Origin: Pseudomonas sp. GM50
GTDB lineage: Bacteria > Pseudomonadota > Gammaproteobacteria > Pseudomonadales > Pseudomonadaceae
Direction: 5' to 3'
Length of the DNA: 41,077 bases
Assembly (NCBI RefSeq): GCF_000282375.1
Contig: NZ_AKJK01000014.1
Span: forward strand, 1 to 41,077
The notes under the pieces were generated by a model, which ran no database searches, was not told the DNA's origin, and worked only from the letters and a program-made list of their open reading frames with translations. A program made the translations under genes and the position numbers. Below are positions 18,220-27,938 of the stretch, piece after piece. Position 1 is the stretch's first letter. Every line of letters begins with the position of its first letter.

Positions 18220-19401
18220 TTAACTGATCAGCAACAGCGCCTGAGCCAGATCGGCGCGCAGGTCTTCGACATCCTCGACCCCCACTGACAAACGCACCAG
18301 CGCATCGCCGATACCGAGTTGTGCCCGGGTTTCGGCGGGGATGCTGGCATGGGTCATGATCGCCGGGTGCTCGATCAGGCTTTCCACCCCGCCCAGGCTC
18401 TCGGCCAAGGCAAAGATCCGCACACTCTCGAGAAAGCGTTTAGCGCCAGCCAGGTCGCTGTTCAGGTCGAGGGAAATCATGCCGCCGAATCCTCGCATCT
18501 GCCGCCGCGCCAGTTCGTGCTGCGGATGCGATGGCAAGCCCGGATAGTAAACGCGCGCCACCTGCGGTTGACGCTCCAGCCATTGCGCCAACTCCAGCGC
18601 GTTACTGCAGTGGCGCTCCATGCGCAGCGCCAGGGTCTTCACCCCGCGCAACGTGAGAAACGCGTCGAACGGCCCGGCGATAGCCCCCACCGCGTTCTGC
18701 AGGAAACCCAGGCGCTCGGTCAGTTCAGCGTTCTGCCCGACCACCGCGATGCCGCCGATCACGTCGGAGTGACCGTTCAGGTACTTGGTCGTCGAGTGCA
18801 GCACGATATCGAAACCCAACTCCAGCGGGCGCTGTATCCATGGGCTGGCAAACGTGTTGTCGGCCACACAAATAATCCCTCGCTCGCGACAGGTGCGCGC
18901 GACGGCGGCGAGGTCAGTCAGGCTCAACAAAGGATTGCTCGGCGTCTCGACCCAGACCATCCGCGTGTCGTCCTGCAGCGCTGCTTCGAAGGCTGCCAGG
19001 TCAGTCAGATCGACGAAGCTGAAACGATGCCCGGCACTGCGTTGACGCACCTTGTCGAACAGCCGGAATGTACCGCCGTACAGGTCATTGCCGGAGACGA
19101 TATGGGCGCCAGCATCGAGCAGTTCGAGCACATTGGCGATCGCCGCCAGCCCGGAAGCGAAGGCGAAGGCCCGAGTACCGCCCTCGAGGTCCGCCACGCA
19201 ACGCTCCAGGGCGAAGCGTGTCGGGTTGTGCGAACGCCCGTAGTCGAAGCCCTTATGCACCCCCGGGCTCTGTTGCAGATAGGTGGAGTTGGCGTAAATC
19301 GGCGGCATCAGCGCCCCGGTGGAAGGGTCCGGCGTTTGTCCGGCATGGATCACACGGGTGGCAAATCCTCGTGGCGCGGCGGTTTCATCGTGCTGACTCA
19401 T
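18220..19401 (-). CDS. Cystathionine gamma-lyase-like PLP enzyme (Cys/Met metabolism family)
   Basis: A 393-residue PLP enzyme of the Cys/Met metabolism family. The Schiff-base lysine is Lys206 in HSTTKYLNGHSD, and the PLP-binding strand VADNTFASPW, the substrate-contacting YGRSHNPTR and the SLGGVESLIEHPA loop are all present. Family members include MetB, MetC, MdeA and cystathionine gamma-lyase, which are hard to separate by sequence. Translational overlap (ATGA) with the upstream cystathionine beta-synthase gene argues for gamma-lyase: cystathionine to cysteine, 2-oxobutyrate and ammonia, completing reverse transsulfuration. Length is typical. Confidence 0.92.
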   Translation of the reverse strand: MSQHDETAAPRGFATRVIHAGQTPDPSTGALMPPIYANSTYLQQSPGVHKGFDYGRSHNPTRFALERCVADLEGGTRAFAFASGLAAIANVLELLDAGAHIVSGNDLYGGTFRLFDKVRQRSAGHRFSFVDLTDLAAFEAALQDDTRMVWVETPSNPLLSLTDLAAVARTCRERGIICVADNTFASPWIQRPLELGFDIVLHSTTKYLNGHSDVIGGIAVVGQNAELTERLGFLQNAVGAIAGPFDAFLTLRGVKTLALRMERHCSNALELAQWLERQPQVARVYYPGLPSHPQHELARRQMRGFGGMISLDLNSDLAGAKRFLESVRIFALAESLGGVESLIEHPAIMTHASIPAETRAQLGIGDALVRLSVGVEDVEDLRADLAQALLLIS

Positions 19402-20774
19402 GCGAGGGATCTCCGCAAGTGATTGAGCATGTCGACGCGAGTAATCAGGCCGTGGAAGCCCGAAGTGTCGGCGATGATCGCCACCAACCCGCGATCGAGC
19501 ACCGCCTCCAGCTCAGCAAGACTGGCGCCGGGAGGCAGGGTTTCGAGCTTGTCGGTCATCGCGCTGGTCACGGTCATGCGAAAGTGCGTAGCGTCTTCGT
19601 GCACGCCAAACAGAATGTCGGACTCGTCGATCACCCCGACCAGTCGCTGCCCATCCACCAGCACCGGCAGTTGCGATACATCCGCCAGGCGCATGCGCTG
19701 AAACGCCGTGAGCAAGGTGTCGTCCGGCCCCACGCTGACCACCCGGCCATCCTCGAAGCGCCGCGCGATCAGGTCACGCAAGTCACCATAGCGCTTGCGC
19801 GCAAGCAGCCCTTGATCGTTCATCCATTGGTCGTTATAGACCTTCGACAAGTAACGGGTGCCGGTGTCGCAGACGAAACTGACCACCCGCTTCGGCTCGG
19901 TTTGTTCGCGGCAGTAACGCAGCGCCGCCGCCAGTAACGTGCCGGTCGAAGAACCGCCAAGAATCCCTTCGGCGCGCAGCAATTGGCGGGCATGATCGAA
20001 GCTTTCCTCATCGCTGATCGAATAGGCCTTGCGCACGCTGGACAGGTTGGCAATCGATGGAATGAAGTCTTCGCCGATACCCTCCACCGCCCAGGAGCCA
20101 GGCGTACCGAGGGTGCCGCTGCGACTGTATTCGGCCATTACCGAGCCGACCGGATCGGCCAGCACCATTTCCAGTTTCGGTTGTACGCGCTGAAAGAAAC
20201 GGGTCAGCCCGGTCAGTGTGCCGGCAGAACCGACGCCGACGACGATGGCATCCACATCATGCTGGGTCTGCGCCCAGATCTCCGGCGCGGTGCTGCACTC
20301 GTGGGCCAGCGGGTTGGCCGGGTTGTTGAACTGATCGGCGAAGAATGCGTCGGGAATGTCCTGCGCCAACCGCGCAGCGACGTCCTGGTAATAATCGGGA
20401 TGGCCCTTGCCGACGTCGGAGCGGGTGATGTGCACTTCGGCGCCCATCGCCTTGAGGTGCAGCACCTTCTCGGTGGACATCTTGTCCGGCACCACCAATA
20501 CCACCCGGTAACCCTTGGCCCGGCCGACCAAAGCCAGGCCAAGCCCCGTGTTGCCGGCAGTGGCCTCGACGATGGTGCCGCCGGGGCGCAGGCGACCATC
20601 GCGCTCGGCGGTGTCGATCATCGCCAGGCCGATGCGGTCCTTGATCGAACCGCCGGGGTTCTGCGATTCGAGTTTGAGAAACAGTGTGCACGGGCCGGTA
20701 TCAAAGCGGCTGATACGCACTAGCGGCGTATTGCCGATCAGTTCGAGCACGGCGGGACGGGAGTCATTCGGCAT
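19398..20774 (-). CDS. Cystathionine beta-synthase with C-terminal CBS-domain pair
   Basis: A 458-residue enzyme. The PLP domain (about 8-320) has Lys45 in GGSIKDRIG, the substrate loop EATAGNTGLGLAL, and the phosphate-binding VGVGSAGTLTG. Two CBS modules follow: VVSVGPDDTLLTAFQRM to VGVIDESDILF, and LPPGASLAELEAVLDRG to GLITRVDML. Beta-synthases condense homocysteine with serine to cystathionine, and the CBS pair may sense adenosyl compounds, though the bacterial ligand is uncertain. The start MPNDSRP has GAGG 7 bases upstream; earlier in-frame ATGs do not. It overlaps the gamma-lyase gene by four bases, forming a two-gene operon. Confidence 0.93.
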   Translation of the reverse strand: MPNDSRPAVLELIGNTPLVRISRFDTGPCTLFLKLESQNPGGSIKDRIGLAMIDTAERDGRLRPGGTIVEATAGNTGLGLALVGRAKGYRVVLVVPDKMSTEKVLHLKAMGAEVHITRSDVGKGHPDYYQDVAARLAQDIPDAFFADQFNNPANPLAHECSTAPEIWAQTQHDVDAIVVGVGSAGTLTGLTRFFQRVQPKLEMVLADPVGSVMAEYSRSGTLGTPGSWAVEGIGEDFIPSIANLSSVRKAYSISDEESFDHARQLLRAEGILGGSSTGTLLAAALRYCREQTEPKRVVSFVCDTGTRYLSKVYNDQWMNDQGLLARKRYGDLRDLIARRFEDGRVVSVGPDDTLLTAFQRMRLADVSQLPVLVDGQRLVGVIDESDILFGVHEDATHFRMTVTSAMTDKLETLPPGASLAELEAVLDRGLVAIIADTSGFHGLITRVDMLNHLRRSLA

Positions 20775-20930
20775 GTCGTCACCTCGCTGCATGTATCCGC
20801 ACTGGACAGCGACCTGCGGCGAATCATTGCGCGCCAGTCGCAAGCAAAGCCTCGCCTTGGACCATAGGCCGGGATCGCGCCCCTCGCAACTTTTCGCGGC
20901 CAGTCGGTACCTCTTCAGCCATGCCTACCT

Positions 20931-21050
20931 TTGTGGCGAGCGAGCTTGCTCGCGCTGGGTCGCGTAGCGGCCCCAAAAATCTGAGAACCATTGCCGATTA
21001 TTTATGAGTGCCGCGCACTCAAGCGGGAGCAAGCTCCTTTTCGCCACAGG
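20931..21050. repeat. Degenerate REP doublet between transsulfuration and helicase genes
   Basis: Left arm TTGTGGCGAGCGAGCTTGCT at 20931-20950 and diverged right arm AGCAAGCTCCTTTTCGCCACA ending at 21048. The arms no longer match perfectly, suggesting an older copy. The rest of the 300-base gap (20775-21076) is the upstream region of the beta-synthase gene; I see no clear promoter in it. Confidence 0.6.
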
Positions 21051-21076
21051 TTTTCTGCTCAAGACTCTCTTGAAAG

Positions 21077-23551
21077 TCAGGCCGGCACTTTCCCCTGACG
21101 ATGATCAGCAAAGAACACCTTGCCCTTGCCAATCCGGTCGGACGCCTTGGGCATATTCGCAGCCGAGGTATCCTGACCATCGACATACCAGTAGCAATGG
21201 CTCACTGCCCGGGTGATGCCCACGTAGGCCAGTCGCAAGATCTCGTCTTTCTGTGCGCTGTCGTAAGGCTCGCTGTCGCCAGCCTTGCCGAGTCCGGCCA
21301 TGCGATAGACCTGGTTCTTGTAGGGTGAACTGGTCAGGTGCTGGCAATCGCCCAACAGAAAAACCGCATCGGCCTGTAGGCCCTTAGCGCTGTGATAGGT
21401 CAGTTGTTTGAGCCGTCGAGCCTCGTACGGCAAACTAGAATCCACATTAACTACAGACTGAATATGCTCTTCTATCAATGACTTATCGCTGCTTTTTCGA
21501 TAAAGCATCAAGATTGAATCGCCTTTTCTGTAGTGCTCGATCAGGCGCTGGGCCATGCCCTGGTCGTCCCGGTCGAGAACATTCACCGGCAGCAGCGCCT
21601 TGGGCTCACCGCTGGCCTTGGCCTTCTTGCCGGCAATCGCTGGTGCCGCGCGGACAATATGCTCCGCCGCGTCGATGATGTGCTGATGGCTGCGGTAATT
21701 GTCGCTGAGCATCACTTTGGTCGTGCTCGGCGACGGGAATTCCTTGTTGAACTCCATGAAGTAAGTCGGCGAACTGCCGCGCCAGCCATAGATGGACTGC
21801 CAGTCATCGCCGACACAGAGCAATGACGAACGCTGCGCGCCGCGCCCCACATGCATGGCCGGTCCGCGACTGCGGATCTCCGTCAGGCTGGCGCGAATCC
21901 ACGAAACGATCTGCGGTGATACATCCTGAAACTCGTCAATCATCAAGTGCGACATTGGCCTGAGCAGCTCATCGCTCAGCAGCTTGAGATTCTCCGGAGA
22001 ATGCTCGCTGAACAAGGCGAACATCCGGTTGTAGGTCATCACCGGTGGCGATTGATCCAGCAGATGATCTTCCAGCGCTCGCCAGAACAGGCTCAACGCC
22101 TCGAAGAAAAACCGGTCCGGGTCATCCTTGGCGAAACTCATCTGGCCCACGGCATTCGGTACATCCAGGCCGAGGTTCTCGATAAACCCGGCCGCCGCGA
22201 CAAAACAGTCCAGCAACGGCGCGGAACCGAGTTCGCCCTTGACCTTGTAATCGAAGCCCGGCCCGGCGCTGGCGTCTCCGGCAAGCGATGCCAAAACACG
22301 CTTTGAAGACTCATAACTATCCAGCCATATCAAAGGCTTACGACAGAAAGCTTGAAACAGGGTGCGCTTTACAGCCCACTCTGCGCGCACTGAAAGCTTG
22401 GCATTCGGACGGCTGACCTGGGGATTTTCCCGGGGATCGAAACCCAACACCACCCAGGCATCCAGCGTCGGAATGTAGCCGTGGCAATGAAAGGTCGAGC
22501 CGTTGATGTCGAAGGTCTGACGATTCGGCTCGATGCCCTTGATCGGCCAGGCACCGGCGCGAAACCACAAGTCTTCGATTGTGTCGCACAGTTCTTCATC
22601 GCGCTTGGCGGCGAGTTCAGTCACCGCCATGCGTTTCTGCACGTCTGGGTGATCACGCTCCAGCTCCTTGAGCTGCAAGGCATGACGAGACAAAGGCTTG
22701 ATCAACTCGCGGAAACGCTCATCGCGGGTGTGCAGGCTGTGATAGCAGGCGTTGAGTTGCTGGCGCTGGGCATCGTTGATGCGCAGGTCGAAGGGGTTGC
22801 TGTCGACCTCCTCATCGCCGCCTTGCACGCGGTGACTGAGGTTCTCGAAGGCTTGCAGCCGCTCGAAACCTGGCAGACTGCGGACCATCGGCAGGATGCG
22901 CGAATGGAACGTGCGCACCAGATCGCGCGCTTCTTTAAGGCTGATTCCCCGGCCCCACACTGCAAACAGTTCGATCAGTTTGTTGATGAAGTCCTTGCGC
23001 GATTCGCGGGTAAAGGTCACCACGGTCATTGAGCTGAGTTCAAACCCCAGGTAATGGCTGAGCAGCAGAATGCGCAGCACCAGAGTGGTCGATTTGCCTG
23101 CGCCCGCCCCGGCGATCACCGAGGTCGACGGTGTGTCGCTGAAAATCATCTTCCACTGGGCAGCGCTCGGCTGGGCATGCGCGGGCAACAGCCGCGCGAC
23201 GTCGGCCTTCATGCGCTTCTTCAGCTCAGCACTCAACGGCAGGCGCCAATCGTCGAACAGATTGTCATCGACGTTGGGCGGTCGATGCTCCGTCGAGCGC
23301 GAGTCGCGGATCAACAGAACCTGCCGACCTTCCTCCAACCCCTCGAGTTTGCCTTCCTTATAGCCGTAATCCACACCGGCGCTGTGACCGCTGCGAAAAC
23401 CGTCGGCTTGGCCGTGCAGCCAGGAAGCACGGTGTTGCGCGCGCAGACGGGTAAGGCCGTGGCCAAAGAACCGGGCGGCCAGGCGCTTGAACAAAGGCAT
23501 CTCGGCCAAGGGGCGAAGTTCGGGAGGAAGATCGGGGGTGTGTTGCGGCAC
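21077..23551 (-). CDS. UvrD/Rep-type superfamily 1 DNA helicase
   Basis: An 824-residue SF1A helicase. Motifs in order: Q-like PSAAQWKMI, Walker A AGAGAGKST (147-155, Lys153), Ia VVTFTRESRKDF, II LMIDEFQDVSP, III GDDWQSIYGWRG, IV LSDNYRSH, V TYHSAKGLQADAV, VI AYVGITRAV. The first 130 residues contain GxxxGY-like repeats (GQADGFRSGHSAGVDYGYK) and no helicase motif, and about 300 residues sit between Ia and II with no obvious nuclease motif. It is therefore not canonical UvrD, Rep, RecB or HelD. Translation starts at GTG with GGAG 9 bases upstream. It is divergent from the pirin gene. A role in DNA repair or replication-fork processing is inferred only from the fold. Confidence 0.88.
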   Translation of the reverse strand: MPQHTPDLPPELRPLAEMPLFKRLAARFFGHGLTRLRAQHRASWLHGQADGFRSGHSAGVDYGYKEGKLEGLEEGRQVLLIRDSRSTEHRPPNVDDNLFDDWRLPLSAELKKRMKADVARLLPAHAQPSAAQWKMIFSDTPSTSVIAGAGAGKSTTLVLRILLLSHYLGFELSSMTVVTFTRESRKDFINKLIELFAVWGRGISLKEARDLVRTFHSRILPMVRSLPGFERLQAFENLSHRVQGGDEEVDSNPFDLRINDAQRQQLNACYHSLHTRDERFRELIKPLSRHALQLKELERDHPDVQKRMAVTELAAKRDEELCDTIEDLWFRAGAWPIKGIEPNRQTFDINGSTFHCHGYIPTLDAWVVLGFDPRENPQVSRPNAKLSVRAEWAVKRTLFQAFCRKPLIWLDSYESSKRVLASLAGDASAGPGFDYKVKGELGSAPLLDCFVAAAGFIENLGLDVPNAVGQMSFAKDDPDRFFFEALSLFWRALEDHLLDQSPPVMTYNRMFALFSEHSPENLKLLSDELLRPMSHLMIDEFQDVSPQIVSWIRASLTEIRSRGPAMHVGRGAQRSSLLCVGDDWQSIYGWRGSSPTYFMEFNKEFPSPSTTKVMLSDNYRSHQHIIDAAEHIVRAAPAIAGKKAKASGEPKALLPVNVLDRDDQGMAQRLIEHYRKGDSILMLYRKSSDKSLIEEHIQSVVNVDSSLPYEARRLKQLTYHSAKGLQADAVFLLGDCQHLTSSPYKNQVYRMAGLGKAGDSEPYDSAQKDEILRLAYVGITRAVSHCYWYVDGQDTSAANMPKASDRIGKGKVFFADHRQGKVPA

Positions 23552-23830
23552 GCGGACGGACTCCAGGGTGTGAGGCTGTTGAGGGCTATGGTGTCTGCAT
23601 TTGCCGTTGAGTTCTAGTGAAATGCTTACAGGTCATTGGCTTATGCGATGAATTGAAGGCTGGATGAGAATGTTTCGAGGTTATTTTATATCGGCTAATT
23701 CGATTGTATTTAGGCATTTTTTACGCTTTTTATCGATGATTGCCTGATAGATGATGCACGCCATCAACCACCGGTTCTCGTTTGTGGCTCAGGCGTTCTG
23801 CCCCATGACGAACCTTTTCAGGAGACGATC

Positions 23831-24526
23831 ATGCTTGAACTCAGATCTTTCAACTCGCTGGGTGGCGCGCACCATGGCTGGTTGGATGCCCATCACCACT
23901 TTTCGTTCGCCGAGTACCACGACCCCAAACGCATGAACTGGGGCAACCTGCGGGTGTGGAACGATGATGTAATTGCCCCCGGCACCGGGTTCCCGCAACA
24001 CCCGCACCGGGACATGGAAATCATCACCTACGTTCGTGAAGGCGCGATTACCCACCAGGACAACCTCGGCAACAAAGGCCGCACCGAAGCGGGCGACGTT
24101 CAGGTCATGAGCGCCGGCACCGGGATCGCTCACAGTGAGTACAACCTGGAAGCGACCGAGACCCGGATCTTTCAGATCTGGATCATCCCCAACGAAGCCG
24201 GTTCGGCCCCGTCGTGGGGTGCCAAGCCATTCCCCAAAGGCGAGCGCGAAGGTTTCGTGACCCTGGCCAGCGGCAAGGCCGGCGACGATCAAAGCCTGCA
24301 CATTCGCGCCGATGCGCGTCTGGTGGCGGCGAACCTGAAGGCCGGTGAGTCCGCGGAGTATCACCTGGACAGCGGCCGTCGTGCTTATCTGGTTCCAGCT
24401 ACTGGGGTCATTGAAGTCAATGGGTTACGTGCACAAGCTCGAGACGGTGTTGCGATTGTCGATGAGCAGGTGTTGCGCGTGACCGCGATTGAGGACAGTG
24501 AGATTGTGTTGGTGGATGTGGCTTGA
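23831..24526 (+). CDS. Pirin-family protein (YhhW-like bicupin)
   Basis: A 231-residue bicupin of the pirin family. The metal ligands match those of E. coli YhhW in spacing: His57 and His59 in FPQHPHRDME, His101 and Glu103 in TGIAHSEYN. YhhW has quercetin 2,3-dioxygenase activity in vitro; the natural role of bacterial pirins is unsettled. The C-terminal domain lacks a second metal set. AGGAG lies 7 bases before the ATG. It is a monocistronic gene divergent from the helicase and ended by a long hairpin. Confidence 0.93.
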   Translation: MLELRSFNSLGGAHHGWLDAHHHFSFAEYHDPKRMNWGNLRVWNDDVIAPGTGFPQHPHRDMEIITYVREGAITHQDNLGNKGRTEAGDVQVMSAGTGIAHSEYNLEATETRIFQIWIIPNEAGSAPSWGAKPFPKGEREGFVTLASGKAGDDQSLHIRADARLVAANLKAGESAEYHLDSGRRAYLVPATGVIEVNGLRAQARDGVAIVDEQVLRVTAIEDSEIVLVDVA

Positions 24527-24540
24527 TGGGGTAAATGCGT

Positions 24541-24582
24541 GTCTAGTCCTGAAATAGGTTTACACCTGTTTCAGAACTAGAC
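24541..24582 (+). repeat. 19-base inverted repeat after the pirin gene
   Basis: GTCTAGTCCTGAAATAGGT (24541-24559), loop TTAC, ACCTGTTTCAGAACTAGAC (24564-24582). The arms pair at 17 of 19 positions. It begins 15 bases after the pirin stop codon, so it could be the transcription end, but there is no T tract. Its length and near-perfection also suit a palindromic mobile-element remnant. Confidence 0.55.
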
Positions 24583-24591
24583 AATGCCCAT

Positions 24592-24703
24592 TGTGGCGAG
24601 GGGGCTTGCCCCCGTTCGAGTGCGTAGCACTCGCAAAATCTACGGTAACTTCGAAATTCGGGGGCCGCTTCGCAACCCAACGGGGGCAAGCCCCCTCGCC
24701 ACA
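24592..24703. repeat. REP doublet between pirin and pgm
   Basis: Left arm TGTGGCGAGGGGGCTTGCCC plus CCGT at 24592-24615 and complementary right arm at 24680-24703. Identical arm sequence to the copies at 6427 and 18031. It fills the convergent gap downstream of both genes. Confidence 0.88.
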
Positions 24704-24713
24704 GGGCCTTCAA

Positions 24714-26360
24714 TCACTTCGCGGAAATTGCGCCATCCACGAGTGTCTGGGCTTCCGCCACCAGTTGCTTGAGGTGATCGTCGCTGACAAAGCTTTCCGC
24801 GTAGATCTTGTAGATATCCTCAGTGCCCGACGGCCGCGCCGCGAACCAACCGTTCTCGGTCATGACTTTCAGACCGCCAATGGCCTGGTCGTTGCCCGGT
24901 GCATGGCTGAGGATGCTCTGGATCGCTTCGCCCGCCAGTTGAGTCGAGGTGACCTGGTCTGGCGACAATTTGCTCAGCAGCGCTTTCTGCTCGGGGTTTG
25001 CCTTGGCATCGACCCGTACCGAGAAAGGTTCACCCAGTTCATCAGTCAATGCGCGATAGGCCTGGCTAGGGTCACGCCCGGTACGGGCAGTCATTTCAGC
25101 GGCCAGCAGGGCCGGAATCAAGCCGTCCTTGTCGGTGCACCAGACACTGCCGTCCTTGCGCAGGAACGACGCGCCAGCACTTTCTTCACCGCCAAAACCG
25201 AGGGAACCGTCGAACAGGCCGTCGGCAAACCATTTGAAGCCGACCGGCACTTCATACAGACGTCGGCCCAGACGCTTGGCAACGCGATCGATCAGACCAC
25301 TGCTGACCACGGTTTTGCCCACGGCTGCATCGGCGCGCCACTGTGGACGGTTCTGGAACAGGTAATCGATCGACACCGCGAGGTAGTTGTTAGGTGCCAG
25401 CAAACCACCGGATGGGGTCACGATGCCATGGCGGTCGTGATCCGGGTCACAGGCAAAGGCCACGTCGAAACGCTCCTTCAGACCGATCAGGCCTTGCATG
25501 GCGTGGCTGGACGATGGGTCCATGCGGATCTGCCCGTCCCAATCGACGGTCATGAAACGGAACGTCGCATCAACCTGTTTATTCACCACCTCCAGGTCCA
25601 GGCGATAGTGCTCGGCAATCGCCGACCAGTAGCGCACCCCTGCTCCGCCCAGCGGATCGACGCCCAGACGCAGCTTCGCATCGCGGATGGCGTCGAAGTC
25701 GATCACATTGATCAGGTCGGCGACATAGGTATTGAGGTAATCGTGACGATGGGTGGTGCTGGCCTTCAGGGCCTGCTCGTAGCTGATGCGTTTGACGCCA
25801 GCGAGCTTGGCCGCCAGCAACTCGTTGGCCTTGGCTTCGATCCACTTGGTGATGTGGGTATCGGCCGGGCCGCCGTTGGTAGGGTTGTATTTGTAGCCAC
25901 CGCTTTGTGGCGGGTTGTGGGACGGGGTGATGACGATGCCGTCCGCCAGGCCCGAGGTGCGCCCACGGTTGTAGCAAAGAATCGCGTGGGAAATGGCCGG
26001 CGTCGGCGTGTACTCGTCGCCTTCGGCGATCATCACCGTCACACCGTTCGCCGCCAGGACTTCCAGGGCACTGGCACCGGCCGGCGTGGACAGCGCATGG
26101 GTGTCGATCCCGACGAACAGTGGGCCGTCGATGCCCTGGGCTTCGCGGTACAGGCAGATTGCCTGGCTGATGGCCAGAACGTGCCATTCGTTGAAACTCA
26201 GATCGAACGAGCTACCTCGGTGTCCGGACGTGCCGAAGGCGACGCGCTGGGTAGAAATGGCTGCATCGGGCTGGCCGGTGTAATAGGCCGTTACCAGTCG
26301 CGGGATGTCGACCAACAGTTCTGCCGGTGCCGGTTTGCCCGCAAAAGGACTGAGTGTCAT
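24714..26360 (-). CDS. pgm: Phosphoglucomutase (alpha-D-glucose-phosphate specific)
   Basis: A 548-residue enzyme interconverting glucose 1-phosphate and glucose 6-phosphate, feeding glycogen, trehalose and surface polysaccharide synthesis. The phosphoserine is Ser147 in [11 protein letters not shown]. The metal loop is DPDHDRHG, the sugar-binding loop GGEESAG, and the phosphate-binding end [24 protein letters not shown] near residue 42 is the usual N-terminal marker. Length and motifs fit Pgm rather than AlgC, which is shorter. GAGG lies 6 bases before the ATG. Confidence 0.95.
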   Translation of the reverse strand: MTLSPFAGKPAPAELLVDIPRLVTAYYTGQPDAAISTQRVAFGTSGHRGSSFDLSFNEWHVLAISQAICLYREAQGIDGPLFVGIDTHALSTPAGASALEVLAANGVTVMIAEGDEYTPTPAISHAILCYNRGRTSGLADGIVITPSHNPPQSGGYKYNPTNGGPADTHITKWIEAKANELLAAKLAGVKRISYEQALKASTTHRHDYLNTYVADLINVIDFDAIRDAKLRLGVDPLGGAGVRYWSAIAEHYRLDLEVVNKQVDATFRFMTVDWDGQIRMDPSSSHAMQGLIGLKERFDVAFACDPDHDRHGIVTPSGGLLAPNNYLAVSIDYLFQNRPQWRADAAVGKTVVSSGLIDRVAKRLGRRLYEVPVGFKWFADGLFDGSLGFGGEESAGASFLRKDGSVWCTDKDGLIPALLAAEMTARTGRDPSQAYRALTDELGEPFSVRVDAKANPEQKALLSKLSPDQVTSTQLAGEAIQSILSHAPGNDQAIGGLKVMTENGWFAARPSGTEDIYKIYAESFVSDDHLKQLVAEAQTLVDGAISAK

Positions 26361-26470
26361 GCAAAACCTCTGAGAGAGAGTGGTTCGGGAATAGAACGCA
26401 GTTTACTGACAGTTTGCTCCTGGCGCGACGTTATCAATTGTCAGGTACCGAGGAGGGTTTGCGCCTCGAC

Positions 26471-27871
26471 TCAGTCGATCGACTCCAGGCGCAAGGCATC
26501 CCCCAAAAGTCCCAGTGCGTCGACGAGGTCGTGGTGACCACCGAAGGTGTGACTCAGGCGCAAATGCTGCCCGTGCAGGCCCTGCAAGCTGAACAGTTCT
26601 CCCGGAGCAATCACCACATGCTGCTTGAGCAAACGCTCGAACACTCGATGCACATTGACCTGGCGCAACGAGCGAATCCAGATCGTCGCCCCGCCCCGGG
26701 GTTCAACGAAGTGCAGCGCGTCGGGCAGGCGATCTTCAAGCAACTGTGTCATCTGCACCATGCGTTCCTTGAGCAGTCGACGCAACACCAGCAGGTGCTG
26801 GTCGATGCGTCCGTTGCTGTACAGCCGCGCAATTGCTTTCTGACGAATCAACGACAAACGGAAAGCGCGTAGCAGAAAGTGCCGCTGCAATCTGGCACGC
26901 AATTGTCGCGACAGCAGATAGCCGAAGGGCGCCTCCGACCCGATGAATTTCTCGAATGTGGAAAACACGATCAGCCGATCCGGGTCCAGCAGATCGCGAA
27001 ATCGCAGGCCGTTCGGCTCGAACTCAAGCTCGCCGTAACAATCGTTTTCCAGTACCCAACTGCCATGTCGTTTCAGCAGTTGTGCGGCGGATTGCCTGTT
27101 GCTGTCAGGCGCCACACTGCCTCGTGGCATGTTCAGCCCCGATGAAAGCATCACCAGCCGCACTTGCTCGGCCTCAAGCAGTTCCTTCAACTGCTCCAGA
27201 TCCAGGCCGCCATCGGCTTGCAACGGCAGCTCGATCACCCGCACGTCCGCATCCTGGAGCAGACGCAGAATACCCCAGTCGCACGGTGATTCGACCACCA
27301 CCACAGCGTCTTTGAGGCCAAGAGCGGCGATCAATATTTCCAGGACTCCCCGCAGGTCGGCGCCGATATAGACATCATCGGCATGCCAGCAACGTGTCGG
27401 CGAAGTGGTGTAGCGCGCCGCCAGGGCGGTGCGCAGCTCCAGCTCGCCGCAGGGTTGCGAAGACGGTTGTGGCTGGCGCGGATACTGGCGCAGCAGTTCT
27501 CTCTCCAGCAGCAGCAACGGGCTATCCAGGGGTTGTAATAACGCCGGTTCATCGGTGCTCAGCACCAGCATGCCGGGACGTCTGGCGTTGACATAGACCG
27601 TTTCGAGCAGGTCCTTGCCGCTACCGGGTATGCCGATTGAGGACACGGGTACGGCGTAGTAGCCGGACTTGGCCACCGAATAGACGCGCCCTTCCTTCTC
27701 CAACAACGAGTAGGCGTACTGAATGGTCGAGATCGATACACTCAGGCGGTGCGCCAACTGTCGCAATGAAGGCAGGCGTACTTGCACGTGACTGCCCGGC
27801 TCATTGATCAGGTTTGTCAGGTAACGGTACACCGCCTGGTACGCAAAATCGGTATCTCGTGGTCCTTTCAT
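26471..27871 (-). CDS. MocR-type regulator (GntR helix-turn-helix fused to aminotransferase fold)
   Basis: A 466-residue fusion. Residues about 10-75 are a GntR winged helix (RLPSLRQLAHRLSVSISTIQ, then YSLLEKEGRVYSVAKSGYY). The remainder is a class I aminotransferase-like domain with ENDCYGELEF (PLP-contacting Asp277) and a candidate PLP lysine, Lys308 in STFEKFIGSEAPFGYLL. Such MocR proteins are usually regulators that use PLP adducts as signals. Targets are unknown; the uncharacterised gene ending 68 bases upstream on the same strand is the obvious candidate. A TTG two codons earlier is possible; the ATG was preferred. The ribosome site is poor at both. Confidence 0.87.
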   Translation of the reverse strand: MKGPRDTDFAYQAVYRYLTNLINEPGSHVQVRLPSLRQLAHRLSVSISTIQYAYSLLEKEGRVYSVAKSGYYAVPVSSIGIPGSGKDLLETVYVNARRPGMLVLSTDEPALLQPLDSPLLLLERELLRQYPRQPQPSSQPCGELELRTALAARYTTSPTRCWHADDVYIGADLRGVLEILIAALGLKDAVVVVESPCDWGILRLLQDADVRVIELPLQADGGLDLEQLKELLEAEQVRLVMLSSGLNMPRGSVAPDSNRQSAAQLLKRHGSWVLENDCYGELEFEPNGLRFRDLLDPDRLIVFSTFEKFIGSEAPFGYLLSRQLRARLQRHFLLRAFRLSLIRQKAIARLYSNGRIDQHLLVLRRLLKERMVQMTQLLEDRLPDALHFVEPRGGATIWIRSLRQVNVHRVFERLLKQHVVIAPGELFSLQGLHGQHLRLSHTFGGHHDLVDALGLLGDALRLESID

Positions 27872-27938
27872 GGGCAATGGCCGAACAGGCTACGAACGTC
27901 GTGACGCATCCTTGCCGGATCCGTCAAACCTGGCACTT

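Noticed and set aside
20257..20691. Minus-strand frame in another register inside the cystathionine beta-synthase gene
   Set aside because: Out-of-frame shadow of the PLP domain; no start context.
24591..26537. 648-codon plus-strand open frame opposite pgm
   Set aside because: Starts inside a REP element and runs antisense to a clear phosphoglucomutase; no recognisable motif.
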